Shown: one piece after another, positions 34,398 to 43,679 of the stretch
Position numbering within the stretch: position 1 is the first letter of the stretch
Layout: each line of letters begins with the position of its first letter
Source: CAZWXH01 sp964637725
GTDB taxonomy: Bacteria > Bacillota_I > Bacilli_A > Erysipelotrichales > Coprobacillaceae
Reading direction: 5' to 3'
DNA length: 52,932 bases
NCBI GenBank assembly: GCA_964637725.1
Contig: CAZWXH010000001.1
Location: 1-52,932, forward strand
Position numbers and translations under genes: made by a program
The notes under the pieces: model-generated
What the model was told of the DNA's origin: nothing
Seen by the model: only the letters and a program-made list of their open reading frames with translations
The model's database searches: none

Positions 34398-34545
34398 AAT
34401 ATCATCCTCCTTTTTCTATATTATATATGAATTTAAATATATTACTATTTATTATCTCATTTTGAAAATAATCAATCAAAATATGAAAATATAATTACTA
34501 ATTCTCATTTTAAGATATAATAAGGACAAACAAGGAGGATATATT

Positions 34546-35565
34546 ATGTTAAATATTGGTTATATTGGAAATGGAAAAAGCGCAAATCGTTATCATATTC
34601 CTTTTGTCTTACAAAGACCAGATAAAATGAAAGTGAAAATGATTTACACCCGTGATCATTCTAAAGATGTATGGGAAGATATACCAGGTGTCATCTATAC
34701 TGAAAATATTGATGAACTGTTAAATGATAAAGATATTCATGTGATTGTTTTATCGACCCCTTCTACTACTCATTATGAGCTTGCTAAAATGGTGTTAAAT
34801 GCTAATAAAAACTGTGTCGTGGAAAAACCATTCACAAACACTCTTGCTGAAGCTCAAGAGTTATTTGAACTTGCTAAGTCAAAAAACTTAATGATTCAAT
34901 GTTATCAAAATAGAAGATTTGATAGTGACTTTTTAACAGTTCAAAAAGTTATTGAATCTCATATCTTAGGAGACTTATTAGAATTAGAAATGCATTTTGA
35001 CTACTATCGTCCAGAAACTCCTGAATCTGTTCATGAGTTCAACCCTATTAATTCTTATTTATATGGACATGGTTGTCATACATTAGATCAAGTCATTAGT
35101 TATTTTGGTGAACCTGATGCAGTTAACTATGATGTGAGACAACTACTTGGGACAGGTCGTATGAATGATTATTTTGATTTAGATTTATATTATGGGACTT
35201 TAAAAGTTTCAGTTAAATCAAGTTACTATCGAATTAAAGAAAGACCTAGTTTTATTATCTATGGTAAAAAAGGAATGTTTGTTAAGGAAAAGAAAGACAA
35301 ACAAGAAGAACATCTTAAATTATTCCATATGCCAGATAATGATGATTTTGGTGTAGACTTACCTCATGAATATGGTACTGCCACTTATTACGATGAACAA
35401 AATATCTACCATGAAGAAAAAGTCATTTCTGCCGTTGGTGATTATGGTCGTTACTATGATGCATTATATGAAACAATAATCAACAAAAAAGAAAAGTTAG
35501 TTACTGATGAACAAACTCTTCTACAAATTAAAATATTAGAAAAAGGCGTAAAAAATATGAAGTAA
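34546..35565 (+). CDS. Gfo/Idh/MocA family oxidoreductase
   Basis: 339 residues. The N-terminal Rossmann fold begins MLNIGYIGNGKSANRYHIPF, has STPSTTHYELA and the catalytic-lysine motif EKPF. The C-terminal alpha/beta domain contains GHGCHTLDQVISYFG, where His is probably catalytic. It oxidises or reduces an unknown sugar or polyol with NAD(P). AAGGAGG precedes the start; single-gene transcript ended by the 35560-35583 terminator. Confidence 0.9.
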   Translation: MLNIGYIGNGKSANRYHIPFVLQRPDKMKVKMIYTRDHSKDVWEDIPGVIYTENIDELLNDKDIHVIVLSTPSTTHYELAKMVLNANKNCVVEKPFTNTLAEAQELFELAKSKNLMIQCYQNRRFDSDFLTVQKVIESHILGDLLELEMHFDYYRPETPESVHEFNPINSYLYGHGCHTLDQVISYFGEPDAVNYDVRQLLGTGRMNDYFDLDLYYGTLKVSVKSSYYRIKERPSFIIYGKKGMFVKEKKDKQEEHLKLFHMPDNDDFGVDLPHEYGTATYYDEQNIYHEEKVISAVGDYGRYYDALYETIINKKEKLVTDEQTLLQIKILEKGVKNMK

Positions 35566-35583
35566 GTGCATTTGCACTTACTT
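35560..35583. terminator. Bidirectional terminator
   Basis: AAGTAAGTGCA and TGCACTTACTT with a two-base loop; T-rich tracts follow on both strands. It overlaps the stop of the oxidoreductase gene and the end of the small Cys-rich gene. Confidence 0.9.
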
Positions 35584-35832
35584 CTTTTCAAATTTAGAAT
35601 TGATATAAAACATTGTTTTATCATAATCTTGATAGCTAGCAACTAACCATTTTGTTGCTAAATACTCATTGACAATATTTAAAATATCATCAATATCATA
35701 TGCTTCACCATGACATCTAAGTTGTAACCCACAACATGAGCAACCTCCAACAGCATGTAAAGAATAATCAATATTTTTGTTTTTTAATATTTGATTCATT
35801 TCTGTAATCATTAGAAAATCTACTGTTGCTTT
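35578..35832 (-). CDS. Small cysteine-rich protein of unknown function
   Basis: 84 residues from ATG 35832, beginning MKATVDFLMITEMNQIL. It contains a compact cluster GGCSCCGLQLRCHGE, with four Cys and one His in twelve residues, which suggests metal or redox binding. I chose this start over a GTG four codons upstream because GGTGA lies at reasonable spacing. I recognise no family. It follows a second small gene on the same strand, so the two may be one transcript. Confidence 0.65.
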   Translation of the reverse strand, partial: KATVDFLMITEMNQILKNKNIDYSLHAVGGCSCCGLQLRCHGEAYDIDDILNIVNEYLATKWLVASYQDYDKTMFYINSKFEKK

Positions 35833-35865
35833 CATCTCTATCACCCAATTACATTATATCATATT

Positions 35866-36138
35866 TTAAGAATTTAGCTTCATTAATGATAATCCTAACA
35901 TTAAACCTCTTTTAAATTGAACAAAAGCATATTCAAAATAAAAACTATTAAAGCTCTTTTCCAATTGTTCAAATTGTTCTAATGTTAATGTCACATTACC
36001 ATCATGAAAGTGATTGGTTATATCTTCCATTAAATCAAAATATGAGTCATCAACATTATAAAGCATCTCAATCTCTTCATCAGCTAAAATAATATCTGAA
36101 GTATAAATATCACGAATCGCGCTTTCCTGATTTAACAT
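35866..36138 (-). CDS. Small acidic protein of unknown function
   Basis: 90 residues from ATG 36138, with AAGGAGGG six bases upstream; two upstream in-frame ATGs overlap that site. The sequence is helical and acidic (ILADEEIEMLYNVDDSYFDLMEDI) and ends FKRGLMLGLSLMKLNS. I recognise no family with confidence. Confidence 0.65.
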   Translation of the reverse strand: MLNQESAIRDIYTSDIILADEEIEMLYNVDDSYFDLMEDITNHFHDGNVTLTLEQFEQLEKSFNSFYFEYAFVQFKRGLMLGLSLMKLNS

Positions 36139-36203
36139 ATACATCCCTCCTTGCATTCATTATAACAAATTTATGAAAAGTTTGCTATAAGAAAATATAT
36201 GAA

Positions 36204-36647
36204 TCATGATGAAATCACACAACTCATATATACAATTGAAGGATATTCAATAAAACCATTCTTCTTATAAAATTTATCACTTAGATATCCTCTTGTTGTA
36301 TTTAAAGAAATTCTTTTAACATCACAAGAAATCATCACTTGTTTCACCTGATTTAAAAACTGACTTCCTAGCCCTTGTCCTTGATATAAAGAAGAAATAC
36401 AAAAATCATCAACCCATAATTCTTTATAATCCAAGAAAGTCATAACTCTTCCAAACATCATTCCTACTAATTTATCATTATCAAAACATACATATCCAAA
36501 TGCATATTGTGAGGACATTATTTCTTTAATTCTTGATTCAACTTGTTCATCAGTCCATAATTCATTCCATGGTTCTTGTAAAAAGCATTCTTTAAATAAA
36601 TGTATACATATTAATAAATCTTCTTGATCATATTTTCTATATTTCAT
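36204..36647 (-). CDS. GNAT family acetyltransferase
   Basis: 147 residues. The acetyl-CoA loop is SLYQGQGLGSQFLNQV (about 91-106), preceded by ELWVDDFCISS, and followed by KRISLNTTRGYLSDKFYKKNGF. Substrate unknown. Monocistronic, with a divergent GGDEF gene upstream. Confidence 0.9.
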   Translation of the reverse strand: MKYRKYDQEDLLICIHLFKECFLQEPWNELWTDEQVESRIKEIMSSQYAFGYVCFDNDKLVGMMFGRVMTFLDYKELWVDDFCISSLYQGQGLGSQFLNQVKQVMISCDVKRISLNTTRGYLSDKFYKKNGFIEYPSIVYMSCVISS

Positions 36648-36783
36648 AGTTATCCCTCTTTCTACTTTTAAGTTTATTTTATCATAAATAAACTTATATC
36701 AACATATCTTTATTATTTTCATTTTCTGAAAGGTATTTATATTCAAAGTATGTTATAATTTGTAAAATAACGGGGGTATCAAC

Positions 36784-37872
36784 ATGGGAAAACAATGGAA
36801 TACAATTATTTACTCAAATATATTACCGATAATACTTTTGAGCGTTTTTTTAATTATTATCATATACAATTCAGTGTTTAATAAAAACAAAACAAAACTT
36901 TTTATATTATCTACTCTTATTATCATAATGATGTTAATTGTTAAGAGTGCTGATTATTTACTAAGTTATCAAGAAGGAGAAATATACGCATCATTAAGAA
37001 ATGTCACAACATTTATTAATTTCTCTTCTGCTCCACTTGTTCCTTTATTCCTTTATAAAATATCAAGTCAAAAGACAAATACATTTAAATTATATATTCC
37101 ACTTATATCAAATATTATTGTTTGTTTATTAAGTATTCCTTTTGGTTATATCTTTAGTATAAATTCAATGAATGTTTATGAACGTGGTCCACTATTCTTT
37201 TTTCCATTTGTGATAACAATCTTTTATTTATTCATAGTCATTATCCAAAATAAAGATCAATTATTAAAAAGTAAAAATTCAGAGAGAATATTTCTTTTGT
37301 TTACAATTATTCTTATTTCTGTATTTATGTTAATTGAAGTCGTATTTGGTTTTTATTTTGTTTCTTGGACTTCAGCAGCAATTGTCTTTCCTTTATATTA
37401 CTTATTACTCAATGTTAATCATTCAATTATTGATCCCCTTACTAATGCCTATAATCGTCTTATGTATACAATGGATTTAGAAAAAATGAATAAGAATCAC
37501 AATTACTTAATTGCGCTTTTAGATCTCAATTACTTTAAAAATGTTAATGATCAATATGGTCATGATGCTGGTGATCAAGCTCTCATTTATTTCACAAAGA
37601 CCGTGAGTCATTATATTCCTAAATCTGTCTCACTATATCGTATTGGTGGTGATGAGTTTGTCTTGTTATCTAAAAAGGATATTGATATAGAAAAGATATC
37701 ACAGTGTTTAAATGAGGCCCGTAAAGATACACAAAAACATTTGGCTGACTTTTCTTATGGTATCGATATCTTCGATCATTCAACTTCACTTAATGATTTT
37801 CTTAATCACATCGATCAACTCATGTATGAAAACAAAAAAATAGATAAACAAAGAAAACAACAACTTATTTGA
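36784..37872 (+). CDS. Membrane-anchored diguanylate cyclase (GGDEF)
   Basis: 362 residues. About seven membrane segments (residues 10-205) form a sensor, followed by a GGDEF domain: DPLTNAYNRLMYTMDLE, ALLDLNYFKNVNDQYGHDAGD, and YRIGGDEFVLL (GGDEF at about 287). The A-site is canonical, so it should make c-di-GMP. No inhibitory-site RxxD is obvious just before GGDEF. Its 3' end overlaps the convergent DUF89 gene by eight bases. Confidence 0.93.
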   Translation: MGKQWNTIIYSNILPIILLSVFLIIIIYNSVFNKNKTKLFILSTLIIIMMLIVKSADYLLSYQEGEIYASLRNVTTFINFSSAPLVPLFLYKISSQKTNTFKLYIPLISNIIVCLLSIPFGYIFSINSMNVYERGPLFFFPFVITIFYLFIVIIQNKDQLLKSKNSERIFLLFTIILISVFMLIEVVFGFYFVSWTSAAIVFPLYYLLLNVNHSIIDPLTNAYNRLMYTMDLEKMNKNHNYLIALLDLNYFKNVNDQYGHDAGDQALIYFTKTVSHYIPKSVSLYRIGGDEFVLLSKKDIDIEKISQCLNEARKDTQKHLADFSYGIDIFDHSTSLNDFLNHIDQLMYENKKIDKQRKQQLI

Positions 37873-38731
37873 GTTGTTGTCTTTTTAATACCATAGATTT
37901 CTCTGGTGCTCCAATATATTGAGCAATTACATCACATTTTATCATCAACATAAAATATATGTTTTTATGTTCATCACTAAGACTTTCATAATTCGCTTGC
38001 CCTTTTGAAATCACAAAATCAGCCTTATGATAAATCGCCTTAAAATCATCATGAGTGCGATGTATTATTGTTCCAAGTGAATCATCACCATTACTAATAA
38101 TGTTTGCATAATCGTCCATATGAACCTTATAAGCATCTGCTTCAATAGAGTCATTAACAATTGGATAACCTCTAACACCAAAGTAAATATCAAGATTAGG
38201 ATTCAATTCTTTTATTTTCATAATCAAAATCTTATCTAAACAAATTTCACCACAATTATCACCAATATATAATAATGTTTGAGATGATAAAATATCATTT
38301 TTTAAATCTTCTATATCATTAAAATATAATTTGTTTTTATCAATTTCTTTAAAGTGATTCATAATATCATCTTCATTATGATTATGAATAGGATTAAAAT
38401 CAATAATATTACCCATAACCGAAAAAAGAACAGCCTTATAAAACGGATCATCACTTTGATTAATCTTCATTAAAAAATCATCACTCATCTTTAAAAATAA
38501 TTCATTGTAATCATTTCTGATCTTTAAATAAGGATCATCATTATGAATATGTTGCTTTAACATCTTAAATGTAGAACCAATAATTTCAGGATTCGTCTTA
38601 GAAAAATCTTCTTGACTTAAATATTCAAAAACTCTTTTATAAAGTTCTTCTCTATTATGAGCATTCGTCATACAAGCAACCTTGATGACTTGATTAATTA
38701 AACAAGGTAAACATTTTTCATTCATTTTCAT
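37865..38731 (-). CDS. DUF89/ARMT1-like protein (possible damage-control phosphatase)
   Basis: 288 residues from ATG 38731, which has TAGGAGAA upstream; an upstream in-frame start at 38764 lacks one. Motifs: NEKCLPCLINQ near the start, LLYIGDNCGEICLDK (aspartate and Asn of the metal site), and DFVISKGQANYESL. DUF89 proteins are metal-dependent phosphatases on damaged sugar phosphates or other metabolites. It follows the deformylase gene by 11 bases, so the pair is an operon. Confidence 0.85.
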   Translation of the reverse strand: MKMNEKCLPCLINQVIKVACMTNAHNREELYKRVFEYLSQEDFSKTNPEIIGSTFKMLKQHIHNDDPYLKIRNDYNELFLKMSDDFLMKINQSDDPFYKAVLFSVMGNIIDFNPIHNHNEDDIMNHFKEIDKNKLYFNDIEDLKNDILSSQTLLYIGDNCGEICLDKILIMKIKELNPNLDIYFGVRGYPIVNDSIEADAYKVHMDDYANIISNGDDSLGTIIHRTHDDFKAIYHKADFVISKGQANYESLSDEHKNIYFMLMIKCDVIAQYIGAPEKSMVLKRQQLK

Positions 38732-38742
38732 ATTAAATTCTC

Positions 38743-39153
38743 CTATATTAAGATACCATGACAATGATCAATTTCATGTTGAATTATTTGTGCTTCAAGA
38801 CCAGTATATGTTTTGATTTTCTTTTTGAAGTGATTATCAAAATATTCTACTTTTATTTTTTTATATCTTTTTGTTTCTTTCTCACCATTATGAGATAAAC
38901 AACGCTCTTTACAAATATACAATCCCTCTTGTTTAATAATAAGAGGATTAAACATCACCATATAATCATCATTATCAATAAAAGCAATAATTGATTTTAA
39001 TTCCCCGATCATATTTGCGGCTAAACCAACACAATGATCTTGATGATGTTTTAAAGTATCTAATAAATCATTAGCAATCTCAATATCTTGAATCGTAGCT
39101 TCTTGTGATACTTGTTTTAATATAAAATTATCTTTAATAATGTCTTTAATCAT
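38743..39153 (-). CDS. Peptide deformylase, divergent subfamily
   Basis: 136 residues, shorter than the usual ~165. The three motifs are present but changed: VGLAANMIG (about 42-50; the usual Gln is Met48), ERCLSH (metal ligand Cys85, with Arg instead of Gly before it), and HEIDHCHG (His126, Glu127, His130). Metal ligands and the catalytic Glu are intact. A related Met-containing group of deformylase-like proteins exists in Bacillota, so it may be active on other N-formyl or N-acyl substrates. Operon with DUF89. Confidence 0.85.
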   Translation of the reverse strand: MIKDIIKDNFILKQVSQEATIQDIEIANDLLDTLKHHQDHCVGLAANMIGELKSIIAFIDNDDYMVMFNPLIIKQEGLYICKERCLSHNGEKETKRYKKIKVEYFDNHFKKKIKTYTGLEAQIIQHEIDHCHGILI

Positions 39154-39321
39154 TTTATCAACCTCTTCTCTTATTTATATAATACTTTTTCTAATCAAAA
39201 GTGTCAATTTCATAACAATGATTTAAAAATATTGAGTCTATGCACTGACACGATTGCTTTCATAAAATAATTAGTTTAAAATATAATTAGATATAGAATA
39301 TTTGAGAAAGGAGAAGTCAAA

Positions 39322-41046
39322 ATGGATCAGTTAGGACTTAGTCAAAATGACTCTTTAGAAGAACAATTAAAACAATGTAAAGAAATAGTGACAATGTTTT
39401 CTAATACCAGCATTGGTGGTGTCGCAAAAATGTCTATTAAAGATATGAGTATTATAACGGCAACTGATGGATATTATCAATTAACTGGTTATTCAAGAGC
39501 AGAAAGCTTACTTCCTCCTTTTTCTAATTGTGGTATGAATTTAGTTATCAAGGAAGACTTAGAAGAACTTCAAGATAAGGTCAATTATCTGATAACTGAA
39601 AACAAACCTATTAAAGTTGATTATCGCATTAGAAAGAAAGATGGTTCTATTGCATGGAACTCAGGATTATGTTCAAGTGTTCAAAGTAATGAAGATGGTC
39701 AATATATTGAAGTCTTCTTCCTAGATACTACGCAAGATAAAAATAATGAAATACAACTGATTAGTCTTATTGATAACCTAACAAGCGGACTTATCAGAAT
39801 GAAGTTTAATTCCAAAATTGAAATTCTTTATGCGAATAATGAATTTTATAGACAAATTGGATATACGTATGATGAATTCAATTCCATAACTCTTAATAAT
39901 GATTTTTCTTTAATTGTTTATGAAGAAGACCTTGCTTATATAAAAACAGAAATCAATGAATTTATCGCATCACATAAAAATAGAAAAACGATGAGTTATC
40001 GAATTGTTACAAAGAATAATCAAATCAAATGGATTAAAATGCAGATTTCTAGACTCTATGAAGAAATAGAAAATGAATTAATCTTTCAATGTATTCTTAC
40101 AGATATTACTAAGGATAAAGAAAAAGAGAAACAGATTCTTTTAAACGAAGAAAAGTTTCGGATTATTTCTGAACAAACCCGTGATATCATCTTTGATTGG
40201 AATATTCATACTGATGAAATCACTTATTCGCCTGTTTATCAAAAGGTTTTTGGATCTCCTCCACCTAAGTCAATGACTTCTTTAAAACTACTTAAAAGTG
40301 ATATTATTCATAATGATGATAAAGAGATTTTAAAAACAATGATTCAAGATATTAAGTATAATGTTCCCTACTCTGATTGTAGAATCAGATTACGAAAAGG
40401 TGATGGTACATTCTTTTGGGCACTTCATAGAGCAACTGCCATTAGAGAAGATGAAAATAGTCCTGAAGCTGATTATGTTATTGGTATTGTTAGTGATGTT
40501 AATGATTTAATGGAAGATACTATTAATCTTAAGATAAAAGCAGAACATGATGATTTAACAGGTTTATTAAATAGAGCTACTGGACAAACCATTATTGAAA
40601 ATATTTTAACTTATTCTAAATCAAATACATCACATGTTTTTATTCAATTTGATATTGATAAATTTAAGCAGATCAATGATTTTATGGGCCATGCCGCAGG
40701 TGATCTTGCTTTAAAATTAATTTCTTCACAAATTAAAGAAATCTTTAAAAAAACAGATGTTCTCATTCGTATGGGTGGCGATGAGTTTGCGGTATTTATC
40801 AAGGATATTCATAATATTAATACTATCCACAAAAGAATCGAAACTCTACGTGATACAATTTTCAGTGATTTTCAATTCGAAGAAAAAATCTATCCACTAT
40901 CAATAAGTATAGGAGCAGCATTTTGGCCTCAAGATGGTAGCACATTTGACGAACTCTATAAAAATGCCGATATAGCGATGTATCAAGCAAAACGAAATGG
41001 TGGAAATAAGTATGTAATATTTAATGATGAATTAAAGAAAACCTAA
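39322..41046 (+). CDS. PAS-containing diguanylate cyclase
   Basis: 574 residues, soluble. Three PAS domains (about 15-130, 135-265, 275-395), each with patterns such as RIRKKDGSIAWNSGL and RLRKGDGTFFWALHRAT, then a GGDEF domain (about 410-570) with AEHDDLTGLLNRATGQ, QFDIDKFKQINDFMGHAAGD and RMGGDEFAVFI (GGDEF at about 485). The active site is canonical. It ends with the usual AMYQAKRNGGNKY. Signal unknown. AGGAGAAG precedes the start. Confidence 0.93.
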   Translation: MDQLGLSQNDSLEEQLKQCKEIVTMFSNTSIGGVAKMSIKDMSIITATDGYYQLTGYSRAESLLPPFSNCGMNLVIKEDLEELQDKVNYLITENKPIKVDYRIRKKDGSIAWNSGLCSSVQSNEDGQYIEVFFLDTTQDKNNEIQLISLIDNLTSGLIRMKFNSKIEILYANNEFYRQIGYTYDEFNSITLNNDFSLIVYEEDLAYIKTEINEFIASHKNRKTMSYRIVTKNNQIKWIKMQISRLYEEIENELIFQCILTDITKDKEKEKQILLNEEKFRIISEQTRDIIFDWNIHTDEITYSPVYQKVFGSPPPKSMTSLKLLKSDIIHNDDKEILKTMIQDIKYNVPYSDCRIRLRKGDGTFFWALHRATAIREDENSPEADYVIGIVSDVNDLMEDTINLKIKAEHDDLTGLLNRATGQTIIENILTYSKSNTSHVFIQFDIDKFKQINDFMGHAAGDLALKLISSQIKEIFKKTDVLIRMGGDEFAVFIKDIHNINTIHKRIETLRDTIFSDFQFEEKIYPLSISIGAAFWPQDGSTFDELYKNADIAMYQAKRNGGNKYVIFNDELKKT

Positions 41047-41071
41047 GTAGATACAAGTATCTACTTAGGTT
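41040..41071. terminator. Bidirectional terminator
   Basis: AACCTAAGTAGATA and TATCTACTTAGGTT around CAAG, a perfect 14-base stem between convergent genes. Confidence 0.9.
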
Positions 41072-41073
41072 AT

Positions 41074-41490
41074 TTACTTAAATTCACCTTTTTTTATGCG
41101 CTGAGATAAATCAATAATATTGTTATAAATATTATCAATAACTTTAATATATTCTTCATCAGACTTATGACTGGGATCATCTAGTCCCCAATCTTCACGA
41201 TGTTGACATGGTAGAAATGGACAATCGACATTACATCCCATTGTAATCACAATATCAACTTCTGGTATATCCTTAATTAATTTTGAATATTGCGTTTTTT
41301 CCATATCAATATTATAGATTGATTTCATGAGTCTTACTGCATCTTGATTGATTTGATCTTTTGTTTCTGTACCAGCTGAGTAGCTTTCAAAAACATCTAA
41401 AGCTAAATGTTTACCCAACGCTTCAGCTATTTGACTACGACATGAATTATGTACGCAAACAAAGGCTACTTTTAATTTATTAACGTCCAT
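41074..41490 (-). CDS. arsC: Thioredoxin-linked arsenate reductase / low-MW phosphatase
   Basis: 138 residues from ATG 41490, preceded by AAGGAAA; a long upstream in-frame extension overlaps the next gene and is not used. The CX5R loop runs from Cys12 to Arg18 (CVHNSCR). Further cysteines lie in TMGCNVDCPFLPC, placed like the relay cysteines of S. aureus-type ArsC, and EDWGLDDPSHKSDEEY has the general acid. No arsB or arsR is nearby, so a phosphatase role is possible. Confidence 0.85.
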   Translation of the reverse strand: MDVNKLKVAFVCVHNSCRSQIAEALGKHLALDVFESYSAGTETKDQINQDAVRLMKSIYNIDMEKTQYSKLIKDIPEVDIVITMGCNVDCPFLPCQHREDWGLDDPSHKSDEEYIKVIDNIYNNIIDLSQRIKKGEFK

Positions 41491-41512
41491 TATTATTTCC
41501 TTTCTAATAACA

Positions 41513-42865
41513 CTATTTAACTGCTGATAATCGAACAATGCTTTCGATATGATGACTTTGTGGGAACATATCCACAGGTTGACATATATCTGCACTATAA
41601 CCATTATCTTGAAGATAAGCAATATCCCTAGCTTGTGTTGCGACATCACAAGAGATGTAAACAATTCTATCTGGTCTAAGGGTTATAAGTTGACTAAGAA
41701 AAAGTTGTGAACAGCCTTTTCTTGGTGGATCAATCATAACAACATCGATATGCTTATTTTCCTTAGCAAAATCGACCATAAATTCACCAGCATCTTGACA
41801 AGAAAAATCAACATTATTGATATGATTTCTAATGGCATTATCTTTAGCATCTTTAATCGCTTGTTCAACTATTTCAACACCATATACATGTTCTACATAT
41901 TTAGCTAAAGATAAAGAAATTGTCCCTATTCCACAATAGGCATCAATTACTATATCAGTAGGTTTAAAATCAGCATATTCAATAGCTTTAGAATAAAGGT
42001 GTTGAACTTGAATTGGATTCACTTGATAAAATGATTTCAATGAAATACGATAAGTATTTTCAAGCAAAATATCTTCGATATAACCATTGCCATATAATAC
42101 TTTTTCTTCATCACCTAAAATAACATTATCATGTCTTTTGTTAATATTATGAATAACAGTTGTTAAATTAGGAAACTCTCTCGTTAATATTTCTATCATA
42201 TAATCAAAACCATTGATTTTATTATGATAGCTAATAATTGCTAACATATATTGATTTGTTGCATTTGCAGACTTAACTAGTATATGTCTAATATTTCCTT
42301 TATGAGCGACCTTATCATAAGCTACTTCATGATTTTCTTCTAATAGAGCTCTTACTCGATTGACAAGTCTATTTGATTCATCATCTTGGATAAAGCAAGT
42401 CTTCATAGGAATGATTTCATTTGTATGTTGTTTATAAAAACCGGTCACTAAATGTTTTTGATTATTTCCTACTGGCACTTGAACTTTATTTCTATAAAAC
42501 CAAGGATTATCCATCATTAAGCATGGTAAGACTTCCACTTGACAATGACCTATTCTTTCCATTGTATCCTTAACTCTTTTTGTCTTTAGATTTTGTTGAC
42601 CTAGCATTGATAAATGTTGCAGATGACATCCTCCACATTGTTTAAACAAAGGGCAACGGACATCTTCTCTATATTCACTTGAATGACTGAGTTCCACTAA
42701 TCTACCAACAGCATAGTTTTTTAAAACTTTGACAATCTTTATCTTTCCAATTTCATCAACTAACATATTCTTAACAAATATAGGAAAAAGATCAACCTTT
42801 ACAATCCCTTGTCCATCATGGGTATAATCAATACACTTTCCTTCTACATAATCATTCTTTTTCAT
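41513..42865 (-). CDS. rlmD: 23S rRNA (uracil-C5) methyltransferase RlmD family, with TRAM domain
   Basis: 450 residues from ATG 42865 (GGAGG upstream; an upstream TTG is inside that site). N-terminal TRAM domain (about 1-55), then the iron-sulfur cysteines CPLFKQCGGC and a fourth in MKTCFI, the SAM fold DAYCGIGTISL, MIDPPRKG, and the catalytic SCDVATQARD. It ends at HIESIVRLSAVK, the normal family end. It is a paralogue of the gene at 9712-11115; the two may modify different uridines. Confidence 0.92.
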   Translation of the reverse strand: MKKNDYVEGKCIDYTHDGQGIVKVDLFPIFVKNMLVDEIGKIKIVKVLKNYAVGRLVELSHSSEYREDVRCPLFKQCGGCHLQHLSMLGQQNLKTKRVKDTMERIGHCQVEVLPCLMMDNPWFYRNKVQVPVGNNQKHLVTGFYKQHTNEIIPMKTCFIQDDESNRLVNRVRALLEENHEVAYDKVAHKGNIRHILVKSANATNQYMLAIISYHNKINGFDYMIEILTREFPNLTTVIHNINKRHDNVILGDEEKVLYGNGYIEDILLENTYRISLKSFYQVNPIQVQHLYSKAIEYADFKPTDIVIDAYCGIGTISLSLAKYVEHVYGVEIVEQAIKDAKDNAIRNHINNVDFSCQDAGEFMVDFAKENKHIDVVMIDPPRKGCSQLFLSQLITLRPDRIVYISCDVATQARDIAYLQDNGYSADICQPVDMFPQSHHIESIVRLSAVK

Positions 42866-42879
42866 GTTTTCCTCCAAAA

Positions 42880-42900
42880 AAAACGAGCCCTGCTCGTTTT
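42880..42900 (-). terminator. Terminator before the second rlmD
   Basis: AAAACGAGC and GCTCGTTTT with a three-base loop; the minus strand runs into eight T, which lead directly into the rlmD ribosome site. Confidence 0.85.
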
Positions 42901-43624
42901 ATTTTATCGTTGCCTCAGCAGCGTTTTTACTTTCTTCGTGTTTAACTGATGCAAGAGTATACGCAAATGCATCATTTTGTGTATGTTTTGTTCCATAGAT
43001 TGGGAAATCTCCACTATCAGTCGATGTTAAATATAGATTCACTTCAAATTGAGCTACATTATTAATCTTACTAAATAATGTACTATATTTCTTACCTTCT
43101 TCTTTTGTTTTTCCCACTAAACCATCTAATGTTAAAACTGCCTCTTCAGCAATTTCTTGAGCTTTTTTAGTATCCATACCTGCTTTAAAATCAATATCAA
43201 CTTTTAATTGACGACATTGAATTTCAAAATCAATCTTATTGATTTCAGTATACTTTTGTTTTGTAGTATCAGCAGCAGAAGTCATTAAGTCTTTATTAAT
43301 CTCAACAACGCCTTCACATCTATTTCCAAACACAGGTCCATCATTATCCGATAAAGCAAAGATATAAACCATAAATGCTATAAATAAAACAGATAATCCA
43401 ATAAGGACATAATGCCACCATTTCCATACAAATTTCTTTTTCTTTTTTGCCATAGAATAGTTATCCTCTCCTACAAAGTCTTCTGTTTCTTCATCCATAA
43501 TAAAATCATCTTCAACTTCGACTTGATTTTCTTTGATACTTTCTAATTTATCAATCAAAGAAAGATCTTCAACACTCTCTTGTTTGTTATCTTCATCATC
43601 TTCAAATGTAAATTTTTTTGCCAT
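42899..43624 (-). CDS. Single-pass membrane protein of unknown function
   Basis: 241 residues from ATG 43624 (AGGTGA upstream). A ~60-residue acidic cytoplasmic N-terminus, a basic KKKKKF stop, one membrane segment (HYVLIGLSVLFIAFMVYIFAL, about 72-92), and a ~150-residue outer domain. The outer part has two cysteines (NRCEG, IQCRQ) that could form a disulfide. I recognise no family. It is downstream of gatB. Confidence 0.75.
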   Translation of the reverse strand: MAKKFTFEDDEDNKQESVEDLSLIDKLESIKENQVEVEDDFIMDEETEDFVGEDNYSMAKKKKKFVWKWWHYVLIGLSVLFIAFMVYIFALSDNDGPVFGNRCEGVVEINKDLMTSAADTTKQKYTEINKIDFEIQCRQLKVDIDFKAGMDTKKAQEIAEEAVLTLDGLVGKTKEEGKKYSTLFSKINNVAQFEVNLYLTSTDSGDFPIYGTKHTQNDAFAYTLASVKHEESKNAAEATIK

Positions 43625-43679
43625 ATTTATCACCTAACTTTTCTATATTGTAACAAAAACCTTACCAAATGTATAGCAA

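Noticed and set aside
41491..41664. N-terminal extension of the arsenate reductase
   Set aside because: It overlaps the 3' end of the second rlmD, while ATG 41490 has its own ribosome site and gives the standard ArsC start.
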